A DNA stretch of 64,000 nt, taken from positions 1-64,000 of the forward strand of contig JBGVKG010000048.1 in assembly GCA_045123575.1 (NCBI GenBank). Reading direction: 5' to 3'. This stretch comes from SVEL01 sp045123575 (GTDB lineage: Bacteria > Bacillota > Clostridia > Lachnospirales > Lachnospiraceae). A model generated the notes under the pieces. It saw nothing but the letters and a program-made list of their open reading frames with translations, made no database searches and had not been told where the DNA came from. Made by a program: the position numbers and the translations under genes. This document shows positions 32,553-41,919 of the stretch, in pieces. Each line of letters begins with the position of its first letter. Within the stretch, counting starts at the first letter, position 1.

Positions 32553-34151
32553 CTAGAACGATGTTGGCTTAATTTCACCACGCTCTTTCTTAAATCTTAC
32601 ATGTGCTAAATCATCATGAATATGTATAAAATCTCCAGCTATCATTATTTTTGTTCCAGCGTGTATATCACTTATAGCCTGAATTCTAGCATTTGCATTA
32701 CATGATAAAAGCTCAGTTAATTCATTGTATTCCTCTGTCAATTTCTTAATATCAGAATCAATCAATATCATATTCTTCATAGAAGACTGCATGATAGGAA
32801 GCTTATCTGGCTCTAAGGCTCCCACTTCCTGCTTTTTTCTAAGGAGCATAACAACCTTTTCCAGTTTTTCTCTTTCTTCTGTCTTCTCACTTATTATGTT
32901 TTTAATCTCGTTTACTCTTGCTGCAACTGCTGGGTCTGTTCCTACTTCTACCTCTGTCATAGTACCCATAGTTGAACCTATACGTGTCGCTTCTATAAGA
33001 TTAAGCGCTCTTACTTTTCCGCCTATTATATTTCCATTCTTTCCTCTAACGTATATGTCACCTTTTGCGAATACATCACTATGAAGAATAGTATCTGTCT
33101 CTATATATCCATCAGCACGCACTGTTGCGCTTTCAATAAACTTAGATATAAGATTACCTTTACATTCAAGATTACCTTTACCCATACCCTGTATGCCTCT
33201 GTAAAGTATAATATCTCCGTCTGCGTGAATAGATGCGCCCTCAACAACGCCCATAACTTCTACGTTACCTTTAGCCTTAATAGTAAAGCCTGTTCTTACA
33301 TTGCCTTTCACAGTTACCGAACCATTATATTCTATATCTCCAGTAGAGTTATCCACATCAGCTGGCACAAGATAATTATTAGATACAAACACTCTATCAC
33401 CTTCGAGTGTAACATGTCCATCTACCTGTGATATGAGCTTTGTTCCATCTTCTACTAACTCTATATTTTGTCCATGCTTTAAAATCTTTCTCTCTACTTT
33501 AGCTGGACGTACTACTGTGCCATATATATCCATACCTGGCTGTCCTGGGTCTTCCTTTGTAAGCACCGCAAGTACATCACCCTTTGATACATGGCTGATA
33601 TTATCCAAATGATGGAAATCTACTGTTCCATCATCATTTAATCTTGGCTTTGCTTTTCTATCTGTTTGGAACATATACTCTATCGAAGCATTTTTTCCCT
33701 GTACAGGTTTATTTCCTACAGCAACTACAATATTTTTACAATATTCAGGATTCTGCTCATGGGCCTTAAGCGCCTCATACAATATACCATGTTTTATCTG
33801 CATAGCCTTTAAATCACGCTCAAACTCATCTGCATCTGCTCGCTTTCTTCCCTCGCTTGGTGGATAAAATCGCGCAACAGCATACATTTTATCTGGGGTA
33901 ACTCTTACCTTCATTATCTCATCTACAGGATATGCCTTTTCATTACTTATAACCACACTTGTAGGCTTTGTAGCTGTAACAATTGTCTCGTTGATAAGCT
34001 TTATGTCAAAATCTAATATACGATTTTCCTTTAAATACTCGATTACTTCATCTACTTTTAGTAATTCTCCTCCATCCTGTGGTGGAAAATATTTAAAAGC
34101 TACACTTCCGTCCTCTATATCTAATTGAAAATAACTATTCTTATAACTCAT
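32553..34151 (-). CDS. fapA: FapA/DUF342 family polymer-forming protein
   Basis: This 532-residue protein has an N-terminal DUF342 region and a central Gly-rich beta-helix (VKGNVRTGFTIKAKGNVEV, GIQGMGKGNLECKGNLIS, DVFAKGDIYVRG). The C-terminal half is a coiled coil (about 400-480). DUF342/FapA proteins have been linked to flagellar assembly and polar localisation in other bacteria. It has its own promoter overlapping the sigD terminator, with AGGAG before the ATG. Name by family; function here inferred from position. Confidence 0.8.
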   Translation of the reverse strand: MSYKNSYFQLDIEDGSVAFKYFPPQDGGELLKVDEVIEYLKENRILDFDIKLINETIVTATKPTSVVISNEKAYPVDEIMKVRVTPDKMYAVARFYPPSEGRKRADADEFERDLKAMQIKHGILYEALKAHEQNPEYCKNIVVAVGNKPVQGKNASIEYMFQTDRKAKPRLNDDGTVDFHHLDNISHVSKGDVLAVLTKEDPGQPGMDIYGTVVRPAKVERKILKHGQNIELVEDGTKLISQVDGHVTLEGDRVFVSNNYLVPADVDNSTGDIEYNGSVTVKGNVRTGFTIKAKGNVEVMGVVEGASIHADGDIILYRGIQGMGKGNLECKGNLISKFIESATVRADGYIETDTILHSDVFAKGDIYVRGKNGNIIGGKVRALNLIEATRIGSTMGTMTEVEVGTDPAVAARVNEIKNIISEKTEEREKLEKVVMLLRKKQEVGALEPDKLPIMQSSMKNMILIDSDIKKLTEEYNELTELLSCNANARIQAISDIHAGTKIMIAGDFIHIHDDLAHVRFKKERGEIKPTSF

Positions 34152-34193
34152 AATGTTTCTTCTCCTATTTTTTTCGACAAAATGCTAACTTAT

Positions 34194-34222
34194 AGTATAT
34201 ACTAGCATCAAAAAAGGTGCAA
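34194..34222 (-). promoter_or_regulatory. Promoter of the fapA block overlapping the sigD terminator
   Basis: A -35 TTGCAC (34217-34222), within the terminator stem, and a -10 TATACT (34194-34199) are spaced 17 bp. The -10 lies inside a 12-bp perfect palindrome TAGTATATACTA (34193-34204), itself flanked by GCTA/TAGC arms, so an operator may overlap it. Confidence 0.55.
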
Positions 34223-34252
34223 GAGTTTTTTAGCACTCTTCCACCTTTTTTT
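34210..34252 (-). terminator. Intrinsic terminator of the fla/che operon after sigD
   Basis: A long stem (AAAAAAGGTGGAAGAGT pairing with ACTCTTGCACCTTTTTT, one mismatch) with an 8-base loop and a T-tract on the minus strand lies a few bases after the sigD stop codon. The symmetric A and T runs would also allow termination in the other direction. Confidence 0.9.
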
Positions 34253-34258
34253 AATCTT

Positions 34259-35026
34259 TTATTGTCGAAATACAAATCCTGCTGCAGGTCCAAGCTTACC
34301 TCTCATCTTCTGTATAGCCTTGGTATGCAACTGTGATACTCTCGATTCTGAAACCTCAAGAATCAAGCTAATTTCCTTTAAAGTCATCTCCTCATAGTAA
34401 TAGAGAAGTATAACATATTTTTCTTTCTCAGTTAATGTTTCCAATGATTCCGCAAGCAAACGTTTAAGTTCTTCTCGCTCAATGGCCTCCTCTGGTGTTT
34501 CAAATGTGCTAAATCCAACACTTCCCACTTCTTTCTCACCACTGGATTCCACAAATTCGTCCAACGAAATAACATTGGATATATTTGCCTGCCCCTGCCA
34601 ATTGACAAACTCTTCCTCGCTTATGCCTATCTCTTTTGCCAATTCTTCATCACTCGGAGCTCTACCTAACTCTATTTCAAGTTTCGTCATAGCAGCGTCT
34701 ATTTTTTTCTGCTTCTGACGTAAGGAACGTGGTATCCAATCCATTTTCCTTATTTGGTCTAGCACCGCACCTCTTATACGCAAGCTTGCATATGTCTCGA
34801 ATTTTATACCCTTTCCATAGTCAAACTTATCAATAGCGTCTATCAAACCAAATATGCCGTATCCAACTAAGTCATCGTATTCTACATTATACCCTAAATA
34901 CATACTAAGTCTACCAGCCACAACTTTAACAAGGGGTGCATATTCAAGTATTATCTTTTCTCTTATCTCTGCGCTACGGTTCTTAGAATACTCCGTCCAT
35001 AGCTTATTTCTTTCGCCCTCTGTCAT
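34259..35026 (-). CDS. sigD: RNA polymerase sigma factor SigD/FliA (sigma-28)
   Basis: This sigma factor for late flagellar, motility and chemotaxis genes has 255 residues. Region 2 includes YDDLVGYGIFGLIDAIDKFD and FETYASLRIRGAVLDQIRKM, then PRSLRQ. Region 4 has LTEKEKYVILLYYYEEMTL and an HTH ending SRVSQLHTKA. It is the last gene before the strong operon terminator, so it is made late in the fla/che transcript, as in B. subtilis where this position sets the motility switch. Confidence 0.96.
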   Translation of the reverse strand: MTEGERNKLWTEYSKNRSAEIREKIILEYAPLVKVVAGRLSMYLGYNVEYDDLVGYGIFGLIDAIDKFDYGKGIKFETYASLRIRGAVLDQIRKMDWIPRSLRQKQKKIDAAMTKLEIELGRAPSDEELAKEIGISEEEFVNWQGQANISNVISLDEFVESSGEKEVGSVGFSTFETPEEAIEREELKRLLAESLETLTEKEKYVILLYYYEEMTLKEISLILEVSESRVSQLHTKAIQKMRGKLGPAAGFVFRQ

Positions 35027-35030
35027 CTAC

Positions 35031-35345
35031 CTATACCTGCTGCTCTTGTGCGCCTTCTTTTTCAATCTGGTCTTCAGAATTATCTGAGCCCTCTACGCCT
35101 TCCTCTGAGCCTTCTTCCCCTGATTGTGTACCTTCATCTTCCGGTTCTGGTACAACCAGTATTTTTACTGCTAACATACGAATAATGGCCCCAGCGATAT
35201 AGAACAAAATAGCTGCAGCTAATACAATGAGCATCATATCTAGATTATTATATTCATTTATAATAGTTGCAACACACGCTACAAATGCACCTAAGAGTGC
35301 AGTAATAGGTGGTATATATTTTGTTCTGTCTATCACTGTTACCAT
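35031..35345 (-). CDS. Small two-helix membrane protein with acidic tail
   Basis: This 104-residue protein has two predicted transmembrane helices (about 13-30 and 36-58) and a strongly acidic Glu/Gly/Ser C-terminal tail (about 69-100). It sits 4 bases before sigD and 9 bases after cheD in the che operon, so it is cotranscribed with both. No family is recognised. It could be a membrane-bound accessory of motility, but nothing in the sequence shows this. Confidence 0.7.
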   Translation of the reverse strand: MVTVIDRTKYIPPITALLGAFVACVATIINEYNNLDMMLIVLAAAILFYIAGAIIRMLAVKILVVPEPEDEGTQSGEEGSEEGVEGSDNSEDQIEKEGAQEQQV

Positions 35346-35354
35346 CTCCTACGA

Positions 35355-35843
35355 TTATATCTGTTTTTCTGGTTTACCGACTGATTTTATAGTCAATATT
35401 CCTGTATTAGAATCTATTATGACTGTTCTACCGTAGTTTAACCCTGTATCCTCGGCTAAAATAGGTATCTTCAATTCGCTTAATATATTCTTCACTGATT
35501 CGACATTTCTAGCCCCTACATTAAGAGACTCGTTCTCTTTCATAGCAAAGGCAAACATGCATGCACCACCTGCTATTTTAGCAGTAATACGTGCTCTCTT
35601 TGCACCAGCTTCCTCCATAAGACGGATAGTTTCTACAATTCCTGTATCTGCAAACTTTGCAATATTTGAATTGTTTTTTATTTCCTTGCTATTTGGAAGC
35701 ATTATATGTGCAAGACCTGTAACCTTCGTGTTCGAATCATATAAAGCGATACCAACACACGATCCTAGTCCAAGAGTTGTTAAACAATCCGGCGCCTTAC
35801 ATATCTTCAAATCGGCCATACCTACTTTGATTGTTTCACTCAT
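35355..35843 (-). CDS. cheD: Chemoreceptor glutamine deamidase CheD
   Basis: This 162-residue enzyme deamidates receptor Gln residues and binds CheC. Catalytic Cys is in LGLGSCVGIALYD, with His in GLAHIMLP and Thr/Ser in the KIAGGACMF region. GARNVESVKNIL is a further family motif. It follows cheC by 11 bases, the usual pairing. Confidence 0.96.
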   Translation of the reverse strand: MSETIKVGMADLKICKAPDCLTTLGLGSCVGIALYDSNTKVTGLAHIMLPNSKEIKNNSNIAKFADTGIVETIRLMEEAGAKRARITAKIAGGACMFAFAMKENESLNVGARNVESVKNILSELKIPILAEDTGLNYGRTVIIDSNTGILTIKSVGKPEKQI

Positions 35844-35854
35844 GTAGTTTACCT

Positions 35855-36481
35855 CTATAAGCCTAATGACTCTAATATCTTATCATATGATTCTAGTTCT
35901 GGAACTAATACAAAGTAACCATTAATCATACACTCATTATCAAACTGTGTCTGAATGAGTAATACTTTATCTCCTATCTTCGAGAACTCTATTGCTGGTA
36001 TACTTAAAATAGCCTCTGCCATATCAATCTGAAGACTTGGCACACTAGAAACTATAGTAAGTCTTGTTAAATCTGATAATGCCGAAAGATAAGAACCTGT
36101 AATAATATTTCCTATCTCCCTTAATGCTGAATATTCCATCTCATCAAATTCAACACTACCTGTCTGCGAGTCATCATCTGGCTTTCCTAATAATTTGTTA
36201 ACCAATGCCCTCGCTGAATCAATCTCTAATAAAAACATCATCATGCCGTCTACATCACCCTCTAATAAGAGTAATATACCTGCCATAATGCTTTCCGCAT
36301 TTCCCATTGCCTCAGCTAATTCAGAAAATCCTAATAAATTAACTTTAGGAACACTCATATCAATCTTAGAATTAATCATCTTAGAAAGAGCGGTTGTTGC
36401 ATTACCCGCACCAATATTTCCAAGCTCCTTCAACACATCATATTGTATGGTGTTCAGATTATTCAAATCTATCTTTGCCAT
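35855..36481 (-). CDS. cheC: CheY-P phosphatase CheC
   Basis: This 208-residue protein dephosphorylates CheY-P and is stimulated by CheD. Two active-site helices are visible: LKELGNIGAGNATTALSKM and LREIGNIITGSYLSALSDL, each with the Glu-x2-Asn pattern. It lies between cheW and cheD, with RBS-sized gaps. FliY provides a second CheC-like phosphatase in the same operon. Confidence 0.96.
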   Translation of the reverse strand: MAKIDLNNLNTIQYDVLKELGNIGAGNATTALSKMINSKIDMSVPKVNLLGFSELAEAMGNAESIMAGILLLLEGDVDGMMMFLLEIDSARALVNKLLGKPDDDSQTGSVEFDEMEYSALREIGNIITGSYLSALSDLTRLTIVSSVPSLQIDMAEAILSIPAIEFSKIGDKVLLIQTQFDNECMINGYFVLVPELESYDKILESLGL

Positions 36482-36502
36482 GAATTCCTCTTTTCTCTGG
36501 TT

Positions 36503-36949
36503 TTATATATCAAATACACCATTAATGTTAAGAATAGATATTAAATTTGAATTGTACTTACCAACTGCATTGATATACTTTGACTTTTCATCACTAGGGT
36601 CCACCTGAACCTTATCTATACAATCGCTAGGAAGTGATAATACCTCCTTTACCTGATCTACAATAATTCCTATTGGCTCCTGTCCATCTGGCTTAAGGAT
36701 GATGATTCTTGTCTTATCTGTAATAACATCATCATCAAGCTCAAACTTGCTTCTAAGACTCATAATAGGTACTATTTCACCACGAAGGTTAATTACTCCA
36801 CGGAAGAACTTCTGAGCCTTTGGAACTCTTGTAATCTTCTGCATACGTACAATATTATCTACGTATTTAATATCGATTCCGTACTGCTCAATACCCATAT
36901 TAACTACAATGTATTGAGTAGAACTTACTCCAACCTTAATCTCGTCCAT
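36503..36949 (-). CDS. cheW: Chemotaxis coupling protein CheW
   Basis: This 148-residue scaffold couples CheA to receptors. The CheW fold is evident from QYIVVNMGIEQYGIDIKYVDNIV, TRVPKAQKFFRGVINLRGEIVPI and IIVDQVKEVLSL. The start ATG is preceded by GGAGGTG; an in-frame GTG two codons earlier overlaps that site and is unlikely. It is between cheA and cheC. Confidence 0.96.
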   Translation of the reverse strand: MDEIKVGVSSTQYIVVNMGIEQYGIDIKYVDNIVRMQKITRVPKAQKFFRGVINLRGEIVPIMSLRSKFELDDDVITDKTRIIILKPDGQEPIGIIVDQVKEVLSLPSDCIDKVQVDPSDEKSKYINAVGKYNSNLISILNINGVFDI

Positions 36950-36962
36950 AATCACACCTCCA

Positions 36963-39041
36963 TTATACTAACGCATTTGCGTCAAGAATCAGAGCAACTT
37001 CACCATCACCGAGGATAGTTGCACCGCTGATAATCTTTGAGCTGTTGTTTATGTACTTACCTAAAGACTTGATAACGATTTCCTGCTGGCCAATAAGTCT
37101 ATCAACGATAAGACCTGCCTGCTTGTCACCCTTCTTAACGATAACAGCTGTAAGATTCTCTACATTCTCTGCTGAAGGTTCAATATCAAGAATTGTATTA
37201 AGTCTGACAAGTGGAATAACTGTTCCACGAAGATTAATAACCTCTTTTGTCTGTACATACTTGATATCTGTTACTGGAACATCTTCTATAGTCTGAATGT
37301 TGCCAAGAGAAATAGCATACTTCTCTTCGCCAACCTCAACCATAAGTGACTGTATAATAGCAAGTGTAAGTGGAAGTCTTATGATAAATGTACTTCCCTC
37401 ACCAAGCTTTGTTCTAACTTCGATATCTCCGCCAAGTGATTCGATCTTAGTCTTAACAACGTCAAGACCTACTCCTCTACCAGATACATCAGTTACCTTC
37501 TTAGCTGTTGAGAAGCTTGGCTGGAATAAGAGATCTATAATCTCCTTATCTGTCATAGCATCTGCCTGTTCTGGTGTGATTGCGCCTTTTTCTAACGCTT
37601 TATTCTTAACGCTTTCAACGTCTATACCATTACCATCATCTCTAACCTCGATAACAACGTTATTTCCGTCCTGATATGCGTCAAGATAAATATTACCAAC
37701 TGGATCTTTACCTCTCTCTGCTCTCACTTCAGCACTCTCAAGACCATGATCTGCTGAGTTTCTAAGTAAGTGCATTAATGGGTCACCAATCTCATCAATA
37801 ACTGTTCTATCAAGTTCTGTGTCCTCACCTGTAATAAACAGCTTCATCTGCTTGTTAAGCTGCTTTGATAAGTCTCTTACCATCTTAGGGAACTTCTGTG
37901 TAACAGTTTCAATTGGCATCATTCGAACCTTCATAACTGACTCATGAAGATTTGTTGTTACTCTCTCAAGATACTCTATCTGTTCATTAAATGACTGTGT
38001 AGAATGTCCTTCTTCAGAGCTACTTACAGAAACAAGACCATTCTTAGCAATAATAAGCTCGCTTACAAGATTCATGAGCACGTCTAACTTCTCAATATCT
38101 ACTCTAACTGATCTGTTTGTCACCGGCTTACCAGCTGCCTTAGCAGGTGTAGATGTTGACTTAGACTGAGCGGCTACTTCCTTCTTGCCAGCTACAGCTA
38201 CCTGTGAATTGCTATCTGCCTTCTTATCTTCTGTATCATCATTATCTTCTTCGAAACCTGCATTTGGTACTTCCTTAATCTCTTCAATGAGAACTTTTCT
38301 AATCTCAGATACATTCTCAACTGCAGCCTTAACTGATTCCATACCTTTTGCAGTAACTACCATTAACGAGAATGATAATTCAAACTTCTCATCCTCGATA
38401 TCCTGAACTGAAGGATCTGATTTAATAATCTCTCCAAGTTCTTCTAAAGCCTTAAATACAAGGAATGCTCTCGCAGCCTTAAGAATACAATTCTCATCAA
38501 CATGTACTTCCATCTTAAACACATGCATCTGCTTTGCTATAGCTTCCTTAATAGCTTTAATTTCAAAATCTGCCAGTTTCATATCACTAACCTTATCAGT
38601 TGATGCTTCTGCACTCTTAGTTTGTGCTTCCTTCACTGGCTTCTTTTCTGTTGTTCCACCGCCATTTAAGAAATCATTAAGTCTTCCTATAATAGCTTCA
38701 TTATCTTCTGTTCCTTCATCCTGTGTCTGGGTGATTGTGTCTAAGTAGCTTTCTAACGCATCAAGACACTGGAACAATACATCGACTAACTCTGCAGTAA
38801 CATTCATCTTTCCGTTACGGATTTCAGAGAGTACATTTTCCATTATATGTGTAAGGCTCTGCATTCTCTTGAATCCCATTGTTCCAGCCATACCCTTCAA
38901 AGAGTGTGCTGCTCGGAATATCTCATTAATTGTGCCTGCATTACCTGGTTCCTCTTCGAGAATCATAAGCTGCTGGCTCAAGTTCTGTAAATGTTCTTTT
39001 GTCTCGTCGATAAATATCTCTAAGTACTGGCTAACGTCCAT
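36963..39041 (-). CDS. cheA: Chemotaxis histidine kinase CheA
   Basis: This 692-residue kinase has an Hpt domain with phospho-acceptor His46 in RAAHSLKGMAG, a P2 CheY/CheB-binding region (about 165-250) and a flexible Lys/Ala/Ser linker. The P3 dimerisation helices follow (VDIEKLDVLMNLVSELI). The ATPase motifs are HLLRNSADHGLE, VRDDGNGID and GRGVGLDVVK, and a C-terminal CheW-like domain ends the protein. It overlaps cheB by 11 bases. Confidence 0.97.
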   Translation of the reverse strand: MDVSQYLEIFIDETKEHLQNLSQQLMILEEEPGNAGTINEIFRAAHSLKGMAGTMGFKRMQSLTHIMENVLSEIRNGKMNVTAELVDVLFQCLDALESYLDTITQTQDEGTEDNEAIIGRLNDFLNGGGTTEKKPVKEAQTKSAEASTDKVSDMKLADFEIKAIKEAIAKQMHVFKMEVHVDENCILKAARAFLVFKALEELGEIIKSDPSVQDIEDEKFELSFSLMVVTAKGMESVKAAVENVSEIRKVLIEEIKEVPNAGFEEDNDDTEDKKADSNSQVAVAGKKEVAAQSKSTSTPAKAAGKPVTNRSVRVDIEKLDVLMNLVSELIIAKNGLVSVSSSEEGHSTQSFNEQIEYLERVTTNLHESVMKVRMMPIETVTQKFPKMVRDLSKQLNKQMKLFITGEDTELDRTVIDEIGDPLMHLLRNSADHGLESAEVRAERGKDPVGNIYLDAYQDGNNVVIEVRDDGNGIDVESVKNKALEKGAITPEQADAMTDKEIIDLLFQPSFSTAKKVTDVSGRGVGLDVVKTKIESLGGDIEVRTKLGEGSTFIIRLPLTLAIIQSLMVEVGEEKYAISLGNIQTIEDVPVTDIKYVQTKEVINLRGTVIPLVRLNTILDIEPSAENVENLTAVIVKKGDKQAGLIVDRLIGQQEIVIKSLGKYINNSSKIISGATILGDGEVALILDANALV

Positions 39042-40227
39042 TGTTTAGCACCCCCACGTTCTTTGATATTGCATCGGCAATTTTATCCAACGGTAATATC
39101 TCATCTGCCTCATTCATCTCGGCAACTGCTTTTGGCATTCCATAAACAATACTTGTTTCCTCATCTTGAGCTATAATATATGTATTGTTTGTTTCACCAA
39201 GCATTCCTATACCACTGGCACCATCATTGCCCATGCCGGTTAAAACCACGCAAGTAATCTCATCATATCCTGAATACATCAAAGACTCGTACATAATATT
39301 TGCACAAGGTCTTAATGCATCTCGCGCTGGTTCATCTGTAGTTGCAATTTTGTAGGTATTTCCTACCTTCATAATTCTCATCTGCTTTCCACCTGGTGCA
39401 ATATATACACAGCCTTTTTCGAGAATATCACCATCAGCAGCTTCTTTTACATGAACCTTGCTCATTTCATCAAGTCTCATTGCAAGAGAATTGGTAAAGC
39501 CTCGTGGCATATGCTGTACTAACACCATCGGTGCATCGATGTTTGCTGGAAGCTTAGGAATAACCGCCTGTAATGATTTTGGTCCTCCTGTAGAACACGC
39601 CAACGCAATAAGCTTGTTTGCTCCTGTTTTACTTCCTGCATATTTTTTATGAGGTTTGAATTTTCTATTTTTTGAAGATGTTGCAACTGGTCTAACAACA
39701 GGCTTTGATTCCTCTGTTGTTGCTTCCACCTTTGTTCTAAAGCTTTGTGAAAATCTATCAGACATACCTCCTGTCTTCTTAACTTCAACAGAGCTAACAG
39801 CAGTTTGAACTGGTGCATCAGCTTTAGTCGCAACGCTCAACGCTTCCAATAAACGATTTTTAAAATGTTCATCCTTTGCATCCAAGTAATTTTCTGGCTT
39901 TGTAACAAAGTCGAAAGCTCCTCTTTCCAATGCAATAATGGTTTCCTTAGCTCCTTCCTTAGCTAAAGTGCTGACCATAATGACTGTAATCTTTATCTTA
40001 TTCTTTTGAAGCTGTTCCAGTAATTCAAGACCATTCATCTTTGGCATATTTATATCAAGAACAACTGCATCATAAGAAAGACGGTTTTTCACTATGAGGT
40101 CCAACGCTTCAAGCCCGTTAGTAGCTAAATCTTTCACGCAAAATCGATTATCTGAGTTGATTATATCAGATATCAACCTTCTCATAAGTGCAGAGTCATC
40201 AACTATCAAAATTTTTTTACTTTCCAT
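39031..40227 (-). CDS. cheB: Protein-glutamate methylesterase/response regulator CheB
   Basis: This 398-residue protein removes receptor methyl groups and is activated by CheA phosphorylation. The receiver domain has VDDSALMRR (9-17) and phospho-Asp58 in VVLDINMPKMNG. A Lys/Ser/Thr-rich linker follows (about 130-200), then the esterase domain with LACSTGGPKSL, VQHMPRGF and TGMGNDGA (catalytic Ser, His and Asp). No cheR lies in the window. Confidence 0.96.
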   Translation of the reverse strand: MESKKILIVDDSALMRRLISDIINSDNRFCVKDLATNGLEALDLIVKNRLSYDAVVLDINMPKMNGLELLEQLQKNKIKITVIMVSTLAKEGAKETIIALERGAFDFVTKPENYLDAKDEHFKNRLLEALSVATKADAPVQTAVSSVEVKKTGGMSDRFSQSFRTKVEATTEESKPVVRPVATSSKNRKFKPHKKYAGSKTGANKLIALACSTGGPKSLQAVIPKLPANIDAPMVLVQHMPRGFTNSLAMRLDEMSKVHVKEAADGDILEKGCVYIAPGGKQMRIMKVGNTYKIATTDEPARDALRPCANIMYESLMYSGYDEITCVVLTGMGNDGASGIGMLGETNNTYIIAQDEETSIVYGMPKAVAEMNEADEILPLDKIADAISKNVGVLNNGR

Positions 40228-40256
40228 ATATATACCTCACGCCATTATTTTTCTGT

Positions 40257-40997
40257 CTACAGCCCACTCTCTGACTTCCTTTGTCTTCTTTCTTCCATAA
40301 AGATGTACTTAATAATCTCTTCTCTAATCTTATTAGAAATATTGACAAACTCCATTCTAGTCTCATAGTTCCTACGATTATTTCTTCCTTGAACAGAAGC
40401 TATAACACGTCCAACCAATATGTATGTCCTATAATTATCCCCATATGATATATTCAGTTTTACAAAGAGATAGTCGTTTTTATTGTATCTATCTTGTGTC
40501 AGGAATCTTATACCGCCTCCACTAAAGTCAAGACAAACTCCATGTAACAAACCAAACAATTCATCTTTTTCAGGAACTATTCCCTTTTCTTCAAATGCTA
40601 TTTGTTCATTTTCCTCTAAAAGTCTATAACTTACATCCATTGTACAGTGGAGTCTATAATACTGTCTTCTCTGATACTTTTTCAGTTCATATTGCAGTTC
40701 CACAACCATCTCATAAATGGAATTTTCCTTCATTCTTTCAACAACAACTACTCTACCATGATATAGTCCCTTTGAAGTATAGAAACAAACATCCAATTTT
40801 GTATTAACACTAACTGCTACAACATGCCCACCTTCAATCGGCATCGTAACCTTTATTCTAGTTTCGTCAATCACATCAGTAACCTGACTGATATAAACTT
40901 TCTTTTTTGTCACAGATTCTGGATCGTTTGCTATTCTTGATGGATGTACTCCTGTAAATTCCACTCTATCACCAACACCAATAACTTTTGACAGCAT
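40257..40997 (-). CDS. YcgR-like PilZ domain protein (c-di-GMP receptor)
   Basis: This 246-residue protein has an N-terminal YcgR-like domain (about 1-100) and a C-terminal PilZ domain. RRQYYRLHC supplies the RxxxR motif and DFSGGGIRF the D/NxSxxG motif for cyclic di-GMP. Such proteins act as a brake or regulator on the flagellar motor. It lies between flhG and cheB in the operon, in the place where related Firmicutes carry a similar gene. Basic C-terminal tail. Confidence 0.88.
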   Translation of the reverse strand: MLSKVIGVGDRVEFTGVHPSRIANDPESVTKKKVYISQVTDVIDETRIKVTMPIEGGHVVAVSVNTKLDVCFYTSKGLYHGRVVVVERMKENSIYEMVVELQYELKKYQRRQYYRLHCTMDVSYRLLEENEQIAFEEKGIVPEKDELFGLLHGVCLDFSGGGIRFLTQDRYNKNDYLFVKLNISYGDNYRTYILVGRVIASVQGRNNRRNYETRMEFVNISNKIREEIIKYIFMEERRQRKSESGL

Positions 40998-41024
40998 AAT
41001 ATCACCTCCATACGTGATTCATAG

Positions 41025-41909
41025 CTATTTCTTGAAATTATTCTTTAACATACTTAAAACTGCTCTAGCTAATCCATTCTTTCTAATCTCTTCTGCTTCT
41101 TTATTCTCCAGTAAAGCTTCTGCCATCTTCTCAAAAGCCTTTGTAGCTGGTGAATTAGGGTAAGCCGAAGATATAGGCTTTTGGACCATAATCGCCTTTG
41201 AAAGATTCATATCCATAGGAATAATACCTAGGAACTTTAAATTAATATCAAGGAATTTGCTAACAACAACCTCTAGTTTATTGTAAAGATTTCTTCCCTC
41301 TTCATAACCTGAAACTCTGTTTGTTATAACTTTAATAACAGTATTATTCTTATCAAAGCTTGCTCTGGCATTTAAAGCCTTAATAAGTGCGTAAGCATCT
41401 GTTATAGATGTAGGTTCTGGTGTTGTTACCAACAAAACTTCTCCACTTGATGCTACGAATTCCAATACACTGTCTGATATACCTGCACCAGTATCTATTA
41501 TTATTATATCAGCCATAGTTTCTAATTCCTTAAGCTTATATACAAGATACTGTACCTGCTCTCTATTCATATTGCCGAGGCCTGTAATACCGGAACCACC
41601 AGATACAAAGCCGATACCTTCTGGTCCTTCTACAATAATATCTTTGAAGCCTTTTCCTCTAAATATCATATCTGCTAAATTGTATTTAGGAATCGCTCCA
41701 AACATAACCTCAATATTTGCCAAACCAAAGTCAGCATCGAATATAATAACTGATTTGCCCTGCTTTCTAAACTGCATCGCCAAATTAATCGATACACTAG
41801 ATTTGCCGACGCCACCTTTTCCACTTGTAACTGTAATAACACGCGCTACTCGTTCTGAAGGTTCATTTTGGGCTTTAACTATATTTCTAAGCTTTTCTGC
41901 CTGATCCAT
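41025..41909 (-). CDS. flhG: FlhG/YlxH (MinD-like ATPase)
   Basis: This 294-residue P-loop ATPase controls flagellar number and position. N-terminal DQAEKLR matches the FlhF-activating motif. The deviant Walker A is SGKGGVGKSSVS, and FDADFGLANIEVMFG and IIIDTGAGIS follow. The C-terminus is Lys-rich and amphipathic, suited to membrane targeting. It is 10 bases after flhF. Confidence 0.95.
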   Translation of the reverse strand: MDQAEKLRNIVKAQNEPSERVARVITVTSGKGGVGKSSVSINLAMQFRKQGKSVIIFDADFGLANIEVMFGAIPKYNLADMIFRGKGFKDIIVEGPEGIGFVSGGSGITGLGNMNREQVQYLVYKLKELETMADIIIIDTGAGISDSVLEFVASSGEVLLVTTPEPTSITDAYALIKALNARASFDKNNTVIKVITNRVSGYEEGRNLYNKLEVVVSKFLDINLKFLGIIPMDMNLSKAIMVQKPISSAYPNSPATKAFEKMAEALLENKEAEEIRKNGLARAVLSMLKNNFKK

Positions 41910-41919
41910 AATGCCCCTC

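Noticed and set aside
34259..35026. SigD-like gene as a sporulation sigma factor (SigF/SigG)
   Set aside because: Region 2 and 4 sequences and the che operon location fit the FliA/SigD/WhiG group; no anti-sigma genes of the spoIIA type are nearby.
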